DNA of 64,000 nucleotides from Muribaculaceae bacterium Isolate-037 (Harlan) (GTDB taxonomy: Bacteria; Bacteroidota; Bacteroidia; Bacteroidales; Muribaculaceae). The stretch is from the NCBI GenBank assembly GCA_003762615.1, contig RIAZ01000022.1, positions 26,862 through 90,861 of the forward strand, in the 5' to 3' direction. How positions within the stretch are numbered: the first letter of the stretch is position 1; each line of letters starts with the position of its first letter. Shown here in pieces: positions 1-8,003 of this stretch. The notes under the pieces are model-generated. The model was given only the letters and a program-made list of their open reading frames with translations. It was not told the origin of the DNA and did no database searches. The position numbers and the translations under genes were made by a program.

Positions 1-170
1 AAGCTGAAATCTGCGCTCTCGTGGAGAAGGAAGATAAGCAGCATCCCCTTAGCGACGAGAAGATCCGTCAGGAGATGGAGGCAAAGGGGTACGACGTGTC
101 ACGCAGGACCGTGGCGAAATACCGCGACAGGCAAGGGATACCGGTGGCACGACTGCGCAAGGAATTATGA
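1..170 (+). CDS. rpoN: RNA polymerase sigma-54 factor, C-terminal fragment
   Basis: The frame starting at base 3 is open from the window edge to a TGA at 168-170 and encodes 55 residues. It ends with the RpoN box, visible as SRRTVAKYRD, the signature that contacts the -24 element of sigma-54 promoters. The text before it (HPLSDEKIRQEMEAKGYDV) fits the helix-turn-helix region that normally precedes the box. The protein directs RNA polymerase to -24/-12 promoters and needs an AAA+ activator. Only the C-terminus is inside the window; the start lies to the left. The family identification is firm because the box is diagnostic. Confidence 0.93.
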   Translation, partial: AEICALVEKEDKQHPLSDEKIRQEMEAKGYDVSRRTVAKYRDRQGIPVARLRKEL

Positions 171-254
171 CTTCAATTTTCCACAAATGACGAAATCGTC
201 GGCATTCCACTCCTTTTTTTATCATAGCTGCAATATTCTTTAATTATTTTTTAC

Positions 255-262
255 TACTTTTG
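255..262 (+). promoter_or_regulatory. -7 element (TAnnTTTG) upstream of the 347-1759 gene
   Basis: TACTTTTG at 255-262 matches the Bacteroidetes -7 consensus. No clear TTTG -33 partner is visible at the usual distance. It would give a leader of about 80 nt before the ATG at 347. Confidence 0.5.
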
Positions 263-346
263 TATTTTAAAAGACAATAACAATCCAACAGGCGGTGACA
301 ATTCACATTGCCATCTCCATAAAACATTCAAGCCGATCACTTCATA

Positions 347-1759
347 ATGAAACGACTCATCTACCTATTTCCATTATTCATCTCTCTCCTTGTATCCATC
401 CCGGCAAAGGCTGTCACGGAAAAAGAGATGGATCAGGCCCGTGCCTTGGCAGCACAGGCTTACCTACGTTATGCCAACGATGGCTCAGGGTATCTCGACA
501 ACATTCATCCCAAAAGCATGTCTCAGCTTGAGCGTGCGCTAAAGACGAAGGAGAAAGAGAATATCAAGGCATTCAAGAATATTCCTGTCCCTTCCGACTA
601 TGCATCATGGGACAAACAGAAACTCGTGGACTATTGGGGAGTGAAGGCTTTCGCGGCAAGCGGACTCCTTCAGAAAGGGCGCGTGGGAAAGGGACGCGCT
701 AAGAAAAACATATCCGCTATGAAAATATCCGAGCCGGTGAAGACAGAGAAGACTGTAGCCAAGCCGGCTGCCACCACTGCCAAACCCGCCCAGGACAAAC
801 AGGAAGCCGCCAAGCCTGCCCAGACTCCGGCTGATGCCCCCGAATCAGAGAGCAAAACCGATTCCTCCCTGAATGTAAGCCAGGAAACATCTGACACCAC
901 TGCTCCCAATCTTGATAATGATAAGTTTTTCGCCGATCTTGAAGAGGAGACCCAGATAAAAAAGGCCGAGGACCACACTTGGATATATATACTTATACTA
1001 TGTATACTCGTAGCCGTCGTGGTCGCCCTCGTGGTGTTTGCGTCAAACGTCATGAAACGCAATGAGGCACGTCTTGCCGAAGCCGACCGCATTCATGATG
1101 ATAATCTCACCCCTTCTGCCGACTCTGACAAGATGAGGGAGAAATTCGCCGCCGCAATGGCTACCAAGAATGAGGAATTGGCTACACTGTCGCAGAAAAT
1201 AGAATCACTCAACTCTCTCAACACTTCTCTTAAAGTGAACATACAGGGTCTGACTGCAGAAGTGGTATCCCTACGCACAAGACTTTCGGAAGCAAACGCC
1301 CGCATAAGATCGTTTGAAGAGAAAGCAGCAGGCGCCACACCTCAGGCAGCTCCTGTAAAGCAACAGTCTGCAACTACAGCAACTCCCGCATCCACAGTCC
1401 CCACACGTCAGACATCACCGACAGATGCCGACACGCCTGCCGTGAGATCAATATATCTCGGCAGAGCAAATGCTAAAGGCATATTTGTGCGTGCCGACCG
1501 TTCGCTGATCCCCGGCAACTCGATCTATCGTCTTGACACAACCGACGGTTATGCCGGTTCATTCCGTGTGGCTGCCAATCAGGAAGTGTGGGAACATACG
1601 CTCCGCTCACCCATAGAGCTTCTTTCCGGAGCATGCATTGCCCCCAACTTCACAGAGACTTCCGGCATGACAAAAATTGTGAACGACTCTGCCGGCACAG
1701 CCATATTCGAAGACGGCTGCTGGAAGGTGATACGCAAGGCAAAGATACATTTTGAATAA
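347..1759 (+). CDS. Membrane-anchored protein with N-terminal signal, central TM segment and coiled coil; unknown function
   Basis: I do not recognise a named family. The 470-residue protein begins with a signal-like segment (residues 1-23, ending PAKAV) and a globular part (about 24-110). A Lys/Ala/Pro/Thr-rich linker (about 125-165) follows, then one strong hydrophobic helix at about 213-232. A coiled coil covers about 250-325 (repeated Leu/Asn/Ser spacing). A Pro/Thr/Ala-rich spacer leads to a C-terminal domain of about 100 residues starting near SIYLGRANAKGIFVRAD. The layout suggests a membrane-spanning scaffold with a domain on each side. A -7 promoter element lies about 85 bp upstream. 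The gene converges on the DUF4886 gene, with a strong hairpin between them. Confidence 0.8.
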   Translation: MKRLIYLFPLFISLLVSIPAKAVTEKEMDQARALAAQAYLRYANDGSGYLDNIHPKSMSQLERALKTKEKENIKAFKNIPVPSDYASWDKQKLVDYWGVKAFAASGLLQKGRVGKGRAKKNISAMKISEPVKTEKTVAKPAATTAKPAQDKQEAAKPAQTPADAPESESKTDSSLNVSQETSDTTAPNLDNDKFFADLEEETQIKKAEDHTWIYILILCILVAVVVALVVFASNVMKRNEARLAEADRIHDDNLTPSADSDKMREKFAAAMATKNEELATLSQKIESLNSLNTSLKVNIQGLTAEVVSLRTRLSEANARIRSFEEKAAGATPQAAPVKQQSATTATPASTVPTRQTSPTDADTPAVRSIYLGRANAKGIFVRADRSLIPGNSIYRLDTTDGYAGSFRVAANQEVWEHTLRSPIELLSGACIAPNFTETSGMTKIVNDSAGTAIFEDGCWKVIRKAKIHFE

Positions 1760-1783
1760 TGCAGCATAGCCACATTGAGACAC

Positions 1784-1820
1784 GGGCTTATCAATCTGCC
1801 GGATGCAGATTGATAAGCCC
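1784..1820. terminator. Perfect 16-bp stem-loop between convergent genes
   Basis: Arms 1784-1799 and 1805-1820 are perfectly complementary with a 5-nt loop (CGGAT). The stem overlaps the last codons and the stop of the minus-strand gene ending at 1791 and lies 24 bp past the plus-strand stop. No long T-tract follows on either strand, so it may be a weak bidirectional terminator or an mRNA 3'-end protector. Confidence 0.55.
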
Positions 1821-2603
1821 TCTGTTATCAAATACAGTTTCCTGCGCCACCTGCTGGATATATTCCGCAAGTTCCGGATCAAAGTCAGCGGTCCATGAAG
1901 TCTGATAGTGCCGTCCAAGCATAGTGGCATATATCACGTTTGCCGCAAGATACGTACCTAACCGGGAGGGATGGCTACGATCCGGCCAATACAGAGTGTC
2001 ATACGGGCGTTCTTCCCTTACTCTCTTCCAAGCCATGCCAACTGGCGCACACATAGCACCTGTGGTATATGCCATCTCCAGATAGCTTGTCTTAATTCTA
2101 TCCTGCATCCCCTCATACGTCATTGCCAACGGATAGGGATTATCGGGATTCCGGAATCCATCCTTATGACCCCACGTCATGTAGTATATCACACGCGTAT
2201 TTTTGTCAGCAGAACGGGCAAGGCTGTCAAGGCGTGCCGCGTAGGGATATACGTTTCTCACCACCGATTCCGTTTGCATGGCAGGGGCTGTGCTCTGCTC
2301 CTGTATCACCACAAAGTCCCATCCACCTTTCTTCAGAGCCTTTATCAATTCCGGATTCTCAAGATGCTTACGAAGCGTACATCCTCCCGGAGTGAATGAC
2401 ACTGCCGATATATTCATTTTCTCATGCACACCGGCACGGAGTGCCAACTGCCTTATCATATCCGGAAGATCATGATAATGCGTGTAGCTGTTTCCTATAA
2501 ATAATACCCTCACCGAATCTTGTGATTCCTCGCCCTTCACATTATTGGGAAAGACCATTCCCGACAATGCCAGGAATGCTATAATAACTGATCTGATTTT
2601 CAT
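1791..2603 (-). CDS. DUF4886-type SGNH-like hydrolase, secreted
   Basis: The product has a signal peptide (MKIRSVIIAFLALSGMVFP...) followed by VRVLFIGNSYTHYHDLPDMI. This is the GNSYT block seen in DUF4886/SGNH-like proteins, where the Ser is in the nucleophile position. Near the C-terminus the segment WPDRSHPSRLGTYLAANV supplies an Asp/His pair as in SGNH hydrolases. A role as an esterase acting on polysaccharide or acyl substituents outside the cytoplasm is family-based inference. I chose the ATG at 2601-2603 because it begins a proper signal peptide. The longer reading frame would run through a likely promoter. Length (270 aa) suits the family. Confidence 0.82.
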   Translation of the reverse strand: MKIRSVIIAFLALSGMVFPNNVKGEESQDSVRVLFIGNSYTHYHDLPDMIRQLALRAGVHEKMNISAVSFTPGGCTLRKHLENPELIKALKKGGWDFVVIQEQSTAPAMQTESVVRNVYPYAARLDSLARSADKNTRVIYYMTWGHKDGFRNPDNPYPLAMTYEGMQDRIKTSYLEMAYTTGAMCAPVGMAWKRVREERPYDTLYWPDRSHPSRLGTYLAANVIYATMLGRHYQTSWTADFDPELAEYIQQVAQETVFDNRGLINLHPAD

Positions 2604-2605
2604 TT

Positions 2606-2643
2606 TGCAAAAATACATAAAAAAAATATATACCGACAAATTC
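2606..2643 (-). promoter_or_regulatory. Promoter of the DUF4886 gene, apparently giving a leaderless mRNA
   Basis: On the minus strand TATTTTTG ends five bases before the ATG at 2603, with a TTTG about 21 bp further upstream. If the usual -7 geometry holds, transcription would start at or next to the A of the start codon. This is inferred from motif spacing only. Confidence 0.45.
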
Positions 2644-2730
2644 ATTTTATAAAATGGTATCCAAACAGTCGGTGACATACCACATACCGTCACAATTTAT
2701 TTTTTAACGCACTAAAAATTTCGCAAAAGA

Positions 2731-2761
2731 TTGCATATAATAAAATTTATTACTACCTTTG
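2731..2761 (+). promoter_or_regulatory. Promoter of tRNA-Leu
   Basis: TTG at 2731-2733 and TACCTTTG at 2754-2761 are separated by 20 bp, the standard Bacteroidetes -33/-7 arrangement. It sits about 42 bp before the tRNA. Confidence 0.75.
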
Positions 2762-2802
2762 CACCCGAAATCACGAAAAGACACGTCTAATCGTGGATTC
2801 CT

Positions 2803-2887
2803 GCCCTGATGGCGGAATTGGTAGACGCGTTGGTCTCAAACACCAATGGAGCAATCCGTGCCGGTTCGATCCCGGCTTAGGGCACCC
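2803..2887 (+). tRNA. tRNA-Leu (anticodon CAA)
   Basis: The acceptor arm GCCCTGA pairs with TTAGGGC. The D-arm, a long class II variable arm and the T-loop GGTTCGATCCC are all present. The anticodon stem TTGGT/ACCAA encloses CTCAAAC, giving anticodon CAA, which reads UUG. The 3' end is followed by ACCC rather than an encoded CCA, so CCA is presumably added enzymatically. A dedicated promoter and an intrinsic terminator bracket the gene. Confidence 0.96.
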
Positions 2888-2920
2888 AAAAACCTTGCAA
2901 CCTTTTGCAAGGTTTTTTTG
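2888..2920 (+). terminator. Intrinsic terminator of tRNA-Leu
   Basis: AAACCTTGCA and TGCAAGGTTT form a stem followed by a run of seven T, directly after the tRNA. Confidence 0.9.
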
Positions 2921-3104
2921 TTTCTATATCCGACCGCATACTTTTTCTGTTGCCTCAAATGCAACAGATGCTAACAGTTGATTCACATCGACCGACGAGA
3001 TTTCGATGATTTTACCCCTAAAATTCGTTAAAATCGCATTTTTTTAAGTTAATAGTGTTAAATATCCCATTTTATATGATATAAAACATAAAAAAAAGTC
3101 CTTT

Positions 3105-3139
3105 TTTGATTCGCGTTAAAAAAATTAGTATTAACTTTG
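3105..3139 (+). promoter_or_regulatory. Promoter of the small lipoprotein gene
   Basis: TAACTTTG at 3132-3139 is a perfect -7 element, with TTTG at 3105-3108 as a slightly distant (23 bp) -33 partner. The leader is about 45 nt and AT-rich, typical of highly expressed Bacteroidetes genes. Confidence 0.7.
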
Positions 3140-3190
3140 CACCGTTTTTGATAGCAAATATTGTTTTATTATTTTTAAATTTTAACAAAG

Positions 3191-3400
3191 ATGAAAAAAG
3201 TAGTTCTTTCACTCGCTGTTCTTTTCAGCGTAGCTATGGTTAGCTGTGGTGGCAACAAAAATGCAGCTCAGGATTCTGACTCTGTTGTAGTTGAAGAAGT
3301 TGCTGTTGAGGAAGTAGTTGTTGATAGCGCAGCTCCTGCTGATTCTGCTGCTCCTGCTGACTCTGCTGCTCCTGCTGCTGAGGCTCCCGCTGCTAACTAA
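3191..3400 (+). CDS. Small repeat-rich lipoprotein (69 aa), unknown function
   Basis: The precursor has a lipoprotein signal (MKKVVLSLAVLFSVAMVSC, lipobox VSC with Cys19), so the mature part is only about 50 residues. It is low-complexity throughout. An acidic valine-rich stretch (VVVEEVAVEEVVVD) is followed by three copies of an S-A-A-P-A-D type repeat and an Ala/Pro tail. There is no folded domain. Similar short acidic Ala/Pro lipoproteins are common in this order, but I know of no assigned role. A strong promoter precedes it and a stem-loop terminator follows at 3432-3466, so it is a monocistronic and probably abundant transcript. Confidence 0.82.
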   Translation: MKKVVLSLAVLFSVAMVSCGGNKNAAQDSDSVVVEEVAVEEVVVDSAAPADSAAPADSAAPAAEAPAAN

Positions 3401-3431
3401 GAATTAGCTCTCAAATAAGACTAAAAGCAAT

Positions 3432-3466
3432 ATTGACCGATGCCCTCCCCGAGAGCGTCGGTCAAT
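3432..3466 (+). terminator. Terminator after the small lipoprotein gene
   Basis: ATTGACCGA (3432-3440) and TCGGTCAAT (3458-3466) form a 9-bp stem followed by a short T-rich stretch. It argues against the TTG at 3433 being the start of the next gene. Confidence 0.65.
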
Positions 3467-3483
3467 TCTTTATATACAGACAC

Positions 3484-3837
3484 ATGGACAGCAATATTCC
3501 TGACTCACTTATAGGATGGGCAGACGACGTGGACTATGCAGTTACAATCTGCGACATCGACTGCCGGATTATTTATATGAACCGTCGTTCACGCGAGACA
3601 TTTGCAAAGCATGGTGACATTATCGGGAAAAACCTTCTTGAATGCCACAACGCTAATTCACGCGAGAAAATTAAGGAGATGCTCTCTCTCGGCACATCCA
3701 ATGCTTACACAATCAGCAAAGGTGGTGTCAAGAAACTGATTTTCCAATCTCCTTGGCGTAGAAACGGCGTGATTGCCGGGCTTGTTGAAACATCAATGAT
3801 TATACCGGAAAATATGCCTCATTACGACAGAGGATAA
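3484..3837 (+). CDS. Single-domain PAS protein
   Basis: The 117-residue product is essentially one PAS fold: DVDYAVTICDIDCRIIYMNRRSRETF, then GKNLLECHNANSREKIKEML, then a C-terminal strand region (KKLIFQSPWRRNGVIAGLVETSM). The GKNLLECHN block is typical of PAS domains such as those in DUF438-type proteins; a Cys-His pair there can sit near a cofactor pocket. No output domain (kinase, GGDEF, HTH) is attached, so it would act through a partner or as a stand-alone sensor. I use the ATG at 3484; an upstream TTG at 3433 lies inside a terminator stem. Ligand and partner are unknown. Confidence 0.72.
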   Translation: MDSNIPDSLIGWADDVDYAVTICDIDCRIIYMNRRSRETFAKHGDIIGKNLLECHNANSREKIKEMLSLGTSNAYTISKGGVKKLIFQSPWRRNGVIAGLVETSMIIPENMPHYDRG

Positions 3838-3855
3838 GGTTTTACCCTCTCTTTC

Positions 3856-3886
3856 TTGGGCATTAGCAAAATTCGTTATAACTTTG
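3856..3886 (+). promoter_or_regulatory. Promoter of the coiled-coil membrane protein gene
   Basis: TTG at 3856-3858, a 20-bp spacer and TAACTTTG at 3879-3886. This rules out the upstream in-frame ATG at 3856 and supports the start at 3925. Confidence 0.75.
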
Positions 3887-3924
3887 TAAATTGTTGGGAT
3901 CTTCAACTCACCCATGATTTTATT

Positions 3925-4842
3925 ATGAATAAAAACCAAAAAATAATCCTCTTTGGAGGGATTGGAGTGCTCGCCGCTCTGGTGGGGCTGATTATTTTTC
4001 TTATAATTTCAAATGCGAACCGCACGAATGAAGTGAATGAGGCACGTGCCGAGACCGAGAATCTCCGTCTCGCCAACGACCGTCTACTGCTGACTAATGA
4101 ATTCAACCAGTTGAATGCAGACTTCAACCAGTATGAGGATCAGCAGATATATCTGAAGAACGACTCTCTCGTGCAGAAATACAATGAGGCTCGTCTGAAG
4201 GTGGAAGGATTGCTGACTGAACTTAACCAGGAGAAGAAAAGCAATGCCTCCAACCGCAAGCGTATAAAGCAGCTCGAAAGCGAGATTGCAACTCTTAAAG
4301 GCATCGTGAAACATTACCTGGAGGAGATCAAGCGTCTTGGTGAGGAGAATGAGGGTCTACGCCAGGAGATTCAGCAGGTGACTCAACGCAACGAGCAGCT
4401 CGCCTCGCAGGTGACAAAGGCTACAAGCCGTAACGAGGAGCTTTCCCAGACCGTAAAACTCGCAAAGAAGCTCAATATAACGGGACTTTCGCTACATGCC
4501 TATAACAAGAAAGGGAAGAATGAGAAAAACATCACCAAGGCCCGTCAGCTCGGTGTCAGCTTTATCGTGAGCCCTAACAACACTGCCGCTCCCGGCATGA
4601 AAGACTTCTTCATCCGAATACTTAGCCCGGAGGGATTCCTGCTTGAAGGTGGAGGCTCGTTCACAATTGACGGACAGACCGTAGCTGCCACTGCCCACCG
4701 ACAGATGGAATATGCCAACGAGGAGCTGAGCGTAAGTGTATATTGGGATGTAAACACCACCCTTACTCCCGGCGACTATACAGTCGAGGTCTTTGCCGAC
4801 GGATACCGTCTCGCCTCTCGCCATTTCACAATGAAGAAATAA
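3925..4842 (+). CDS. Membrane-anchored coiled-coil protein, unknown function
   Basis: The 305-residue protein has an N-terminal transmembrane helix (about residues 8-27, short basic N-terminus) and then about 150 residues of charged heptad sequence, a long coiled coil. It ends in a compact C-terminal domain (about 180-305: LNITGLSLHAYNKKGK... to FADGYRLASRHFTMKK) that looks beta-rich. Topology should place the coiled coil and C-domain outside the cytoplasm. I see no catalytic motif. The overall plan resembles the protein at 347-1759 (TM plus coiled coil plus terminal beta domain), but the domains are not obviously homologous. The start at 3925 is fixed by the promoter just upstream. Confidence 0.78.
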   Translation: MNKNQKIILFGGIGVLAALVGLIIFLIISNANRTNEVNEARAETENLRLANDRLLLTNEFNQLNADFNQYEDQQIYLKNDSLVQKYNEARLKVEGLLTELNQEKKSNASNRKRIKQLESEIATLKGIVKHYLEEIKRLGEENEGLRQEIQQVTQRNEQLASQVTKATSRNEELSQTVKLAKKLNITGLSLHAYNKKGKNEKNITKARQLGVSFIVSPNNTAAPGMKDFFIRILSPEGFLLEGGGSFTIDGQTVAATAHRQMEYANEELSVSVYWDVNTTLTPGDYTVEVFADGYRLASRHFTMKK

Positions 4843-4887
4843 TCCCCCGTCTCATAAGAAATAGTATCTTGAAATAATCTGAATCTG

Positions 4888-5033
4888 GTGTGTATCGCTT
4901 GTATCGGGGGTGATACACCGATACAACCGATACAACCGATACAAGCGAATCACAAGGGAACGAAGAAAAGAAAGAAATTATTTTTAAATGAATAATTTCT
5001 TTCTTTTCTTTTTTCTTAGTGTGAGTCCGTATC
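4888..5033. repeat. Intergenic repeat copy 1: GTATCG array plus A/T-rich 20-bp stem
   Basis: Arms CGCTTGTATCGG (4896-4907) and CCGATACAAGCG (4936-4947) are a perfect 12-bp inverted repeat enclosing repeated ACCGATACA units. Next come perfect 20-bp arms at 4963-4982 and 4991-5010, a T-run, and GTGTGAGTCCGTATC. The same parts, in opposite orientation, recur at 63241-63395. The A/T stem with its T-run could also terminate the gene ending at 4842. Confidence 0.7.
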
Positions 5034-5035
5034 TA

Positions 5036-5080
5036 AAAGACTATGGGCGGCTTCCCATCGGAAGTCGCCCATAGTCTTTA
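5036..5080. terminator. Bidirectional terminator between convergent genes
   Basis: A 20-bp stem (one G-T wobble) formed by 5036-5055 and 5060-5079 begins with A-rich and ends with T-rich sequence. It can therefore stop transcription from both the plus-strand gene and the GH13 gene. Confidence 0.75.
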
Positions 5081-5154
5081 TTATGCTTTGACGAAATTAT
5101 GCCTTGACGAAGTCTGAATCATACCTTATGTATGACCCACCTAAATCATAAATT

Positions 5155-7923
5155 TCAGTTTGCCATCACCTTCTTAACGGCATTACCGCAACGCAACACG
5201 TAGACACCGGGAACAACACTCACGCTGCCGCTGACTGTCACGCTGCCTACCATTCTGCCGTCCATGCTGTAGATCTCAACCACGCCGGGAGCATTGTCAA
5301 CCACAATCTTTCCATCGGCTGCATACGCCATCAACGTCTCTCCATCAGCCTCGATACCATCTACTGCCGACGACACACCTTTGCTCGCGATAACCACATA
5401 ACAGTTAGCGGGTACAGTCACTTTCTTGTCAGCAGCATTGAAGGATGGCGCACTGCCGTATGATTTCGACATGATTGTATAGGCATCATTATCTGCCTGC
5501 AAGAAATCCACACTGAAAGTGCGCACGCCTGTCACGTTAGGATTTATAACAGTATAAAGCTCCTTACCATCTGCAATCGACACCATTGTCCTGCCGTTCT
5601 GCCAATTGTTGGAATTGCAAGCCATGGAGAAAGTGGCAGACTCTGTGAAGAGCTCCGGATTCCCGGTGCGGAGTGCGATAAGCTCTGAATAATTGTCATA
5701 CAATCCCTTATGATCGGCATCATCAAGCAATCCCCAATTTACGATCTTGGGATCCGTATTGTTGCCGCCGTTCTGGTTTTTTGTAGTCTGGGAGTTACCA
5801 AGTTCAGAGAACTGCCATATCATGTGGGCACCCGGCGCAAGTATCATCTGCACGGCTGCTGATCCGAGACGCTGCATCGACACCTTCTCATTCCCCTTAA
5901 CGCCTGCTGCGCCATCCTTATTCTGCTTGTAGGCGAGACGCTCCTCGTCATGACTCTCCAGATATGACACCGTTGAGCCCCATGTGCGGCTGTCATTGGG
6001 TGCATACATCCTGTTGAGATTGGAATTAGAATTATATCCCATTGCGAACTGGCATCCTGCCCCATTGATATTAGCCCAGTTGAGCTGACCTGTCTCAGCC
6101 ATCTCATTCTCCTCTTTTGCTCCGGCAAGGTTCTCATTGATGAAATAAGCGTTCGGATTGACTGATTCCACCACTTTCTGAAGCTCTCTCATACGTGCCA
6201 CGCGGGAAGCGTTGTAGGCGTTTGTGCCGGAATCGCCACTGTTGGCGTATGAATCATTATCACCGAGACCCTTCACGAGGTCGAAACGGAATCCGTCGAA
6301 CTTATACTCCTCCATCCAGTAGCGGAGCACGTCTACCCATTGCTCCTGCACCATCGGGAAGCCCTGGTTCCAGTCGTTGAGCACGCTGTAGGCATGAGGC
6401 GCATTCATATTGTAGAACGGATTGGAACCTACAGGATACATCTGATACCACGGATGCAGACCGTCGCTCTGGTTGAACACCATGTCGAGAATCACCGCCA
6501 TGCCGTTCTGATGACATACGTCGATAAATTCCTTGTAGTCGTCCGGCGTGCCGTATGCCTTGTCAGGCGCGAAATAGAAGTTGGGATTATAGCCCCAGGA
6601 GATATTCCCGTTAAATTCCATAATCGGGAGAAGCTCTATGGCATTCACTCCGAGAGTCTTCAGATAAGGAATCTTCTCGATAGCCTTGCGCACGGTGCCG
6701 TTGCCGTCTGCCTTACCCTCTGTGCCGGTGAAATCGCGGAACAGAAGCTCATATATGATAAGGTCGGAGGCGGGAACGCCCTTGAAGTCTGTCACCTGCC
6801 AGTCGTAATCATTGATGTTGCCCTGATATATTGCGAGAGGCACGTCTGACACTTTCCCTATCGGATATTCCGGCAGACCGGGATACACGTCGGTAAGGAG
6901 ATACTTGTCGTTCCACGGGTCAAGCACAAGGCGTGCGTATGGGTCGCCTACGCTCTTGTTGCCGTCGACGAGGAAGTAGTAGCCATACATCTTGTCATTC
7001 TCAAGACCTTTGACTGTAGTCCAGAAATAACGCATACCATTGACGTCGGTATAGTTCATCACGTAGTCGTTGCTGATCTCATAGTCATTCCATTCGCCCA
7101 CGAGAATCACACTCTGCTTCTCGGGAGCTCCCAGACAGAACGTCACGCTGCCGTCGGCATTCTTCACCGGACCCATCTTCGGCGTGCCGCCGGGATAGGC
7201 TGCTTCCTGTGAGTCGGAAGCATAGACGTAAAGGGCTGTCTTCTCCACTGTCATATCGCCCGCAGTTGCCACTGCCTTAACCTCATAATTTCCGGGAGCG
7301 TCAAACGTATGCTTCACGGAAAGAAGCGTGGTGTCTGCCTCGGTTGCCACCACTGTACCATTGATACTCAAAGAGATGGCGGCTTTCATAGTGGTTCCGA
7401 CTTTAAACGTGACTGTAGATGTTGAGGGGGTGATCATTGTCGACGGCAGATCAGACTCTATCGCAATCTGCAGTCCGGCATCCATCACTTCAAGGAAGAT
7501 ATCCTTCCCCCCTTCTGCCTTACCCTCCTTGGAGCCATTGGCATTTCTGAATACAAATGCCAGCTTAGCCACCTTCTGGGAAGGATCGGTGATTCCATAA
7601 TAAGTGTGGATATCGCCGATGTAAAGTTTCCATAAGTCCTTGCTCACATACTCAAGCTCATACTTTTGAGAATTGTCGCCCCATGTCGGAGCATATTTCC
7701 AATCGCTTGGTCCGTCGCCTTCAAGCAACACTCCGGTGTGGGCATAGATTTTGGCACTTGCCGGCTGCCCCATAAGTCCCTTGGAGCCTTGATCGGCATG
7801 AAAGAAGATAGTCACATCCTTTGAATCCACTTGAAGGGGACTCGGCTTGGACGTGACCTGGGCGTTGACATTCAACGCAAATGCCACTATTGCAAGCAGC
7901 ATCGACAGGTAAGTTTTCACCAT
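5155..7923 (-). CDS. Secreted GH13 alpha-amylase/pullulanase-like enzyme with a C-terminal sorting-type domain
   Basis: It hydrolyses alpha-1,4/1,6-glucans by family inference. After a signal peptide (to about residue 22, NVNAQ) come immunoglobulin-like/E-set regions (about 25-330) with a glycogen-branching-type module (CLGAPEKQSVILVGEWNDY). The GH13 barrel then shows region I ILDMVFNQ (about 478), region II FRFDLVKG (nucleophile Asp, about 548), region III FINENL (acid/base Glu, about 595) and region IV ESHDEER (about 656). Region I ends in Gln where His is usual. The last 75 residues (VEIYSMDGRMVGSV... to the terminal Lys-rich end) resemble type IX secretion tails. Start taken at the ATG 7921-7923, not the upstream TTG. 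Linkage specificity cannot be read from sequence. Confidence 0.88.
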   Translation of the reverse strand: MVKTYLSMLLAIVAFALNVNAQVTSKPSPLQVDSKDVTIFFHADQGSKGLMGQPASAKIYAHTGVLLEGDGPSDWKYAPTWGDNSQKYELEYVSKDLWKLYIGDIHTYYGITDPSQKVAKLAFVFRNANGSKEGKAEGGKDIFLEVMDAGLQIAIESDLPSTMITPSTSTVTFKVGTTMKAAISLSINGTVVATEADTTLLSVKHTFDAPGNYEVKAVATAGDMTVEKTALYVYASDSQEAAYPGGTPKMGPVKNADGSVTFCLGAPEKQSVILVGEWNDYEISNDYVMNYTDVNGMRYFWTTVKGLENDKMYGYYFLVDGNKSVGDPYARLVLDPWNDKYLLTDVYPGLPEYPIGKVSDVPLAIYQGNINDYDWQVTDFKGVPASDLIIYELLFRDFTGTEGKADGNGTVRKAIEKIPYLKTLGVNAIELLPIMEFNGNISWGYNPNFYFAPDKAYGTPDDYKEFIDVCHQNGMAVILDMVFNQSDGLHPWYQMYPVGSNPFYNMNAPHAYSVLNDWNQGFPMVQEQWVDVLRYWMEEYKFDGFRFDLVKGLGDNDSYANSGDSGTNAYNASRVARMRELQKVVESVNPNAYFINENLAGAKEENEMAETGQLNWANINGAGCQFAMGYNSNSNLNRMYAPNDSRTWGSTVSYLESHDEERLAYKQNKDGAAGVKGNEKVSMQRLGSAAVQMILAPGAHMIWQFSELGNSQTTKNQNGGNNTDPKIVNWGLLDDADHKGLYDNYSELIALRTGNPELFTESATFSMACNSNNWQNGRTMVSIADGKELYTVINPNVTGVRTFSVDFLQADNDAYTIMSKSYGSAPSFNAADKKVTVPANCYVVIASKGVSSAVDGIEADGETLMAYAADGKIVVDNAPGVVEIYSMDGRMVGSVTVSGSVSVVPGVYVLRCGNAVKKVMAN

Positions 7924-8003
7924 GGTCAATTTATTTAGTTAGTAAAAAATAAGCAATTCAACTATAATCCGAAATATCCCCGTTAACCCAATCCTATCCC
8001 CTC

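Noticed and set aside
670..1338. Long minus-strand frames opposite the 347-1759 gene
   Set aside because: They are antisense to a gene with signal peptide, TM helix and coiled coil, and show no domain pattern of their own.
2793..2981. Open frame of 62 codons over tRNA-Leu
   Set aside because: It runs through the tRNA and its terminator.
4888..5033. CRISPR array
   Set aside because: The GATACAACC units are 9 bp without spacers; the structure is an inverted repeat, not repeat-spacer.
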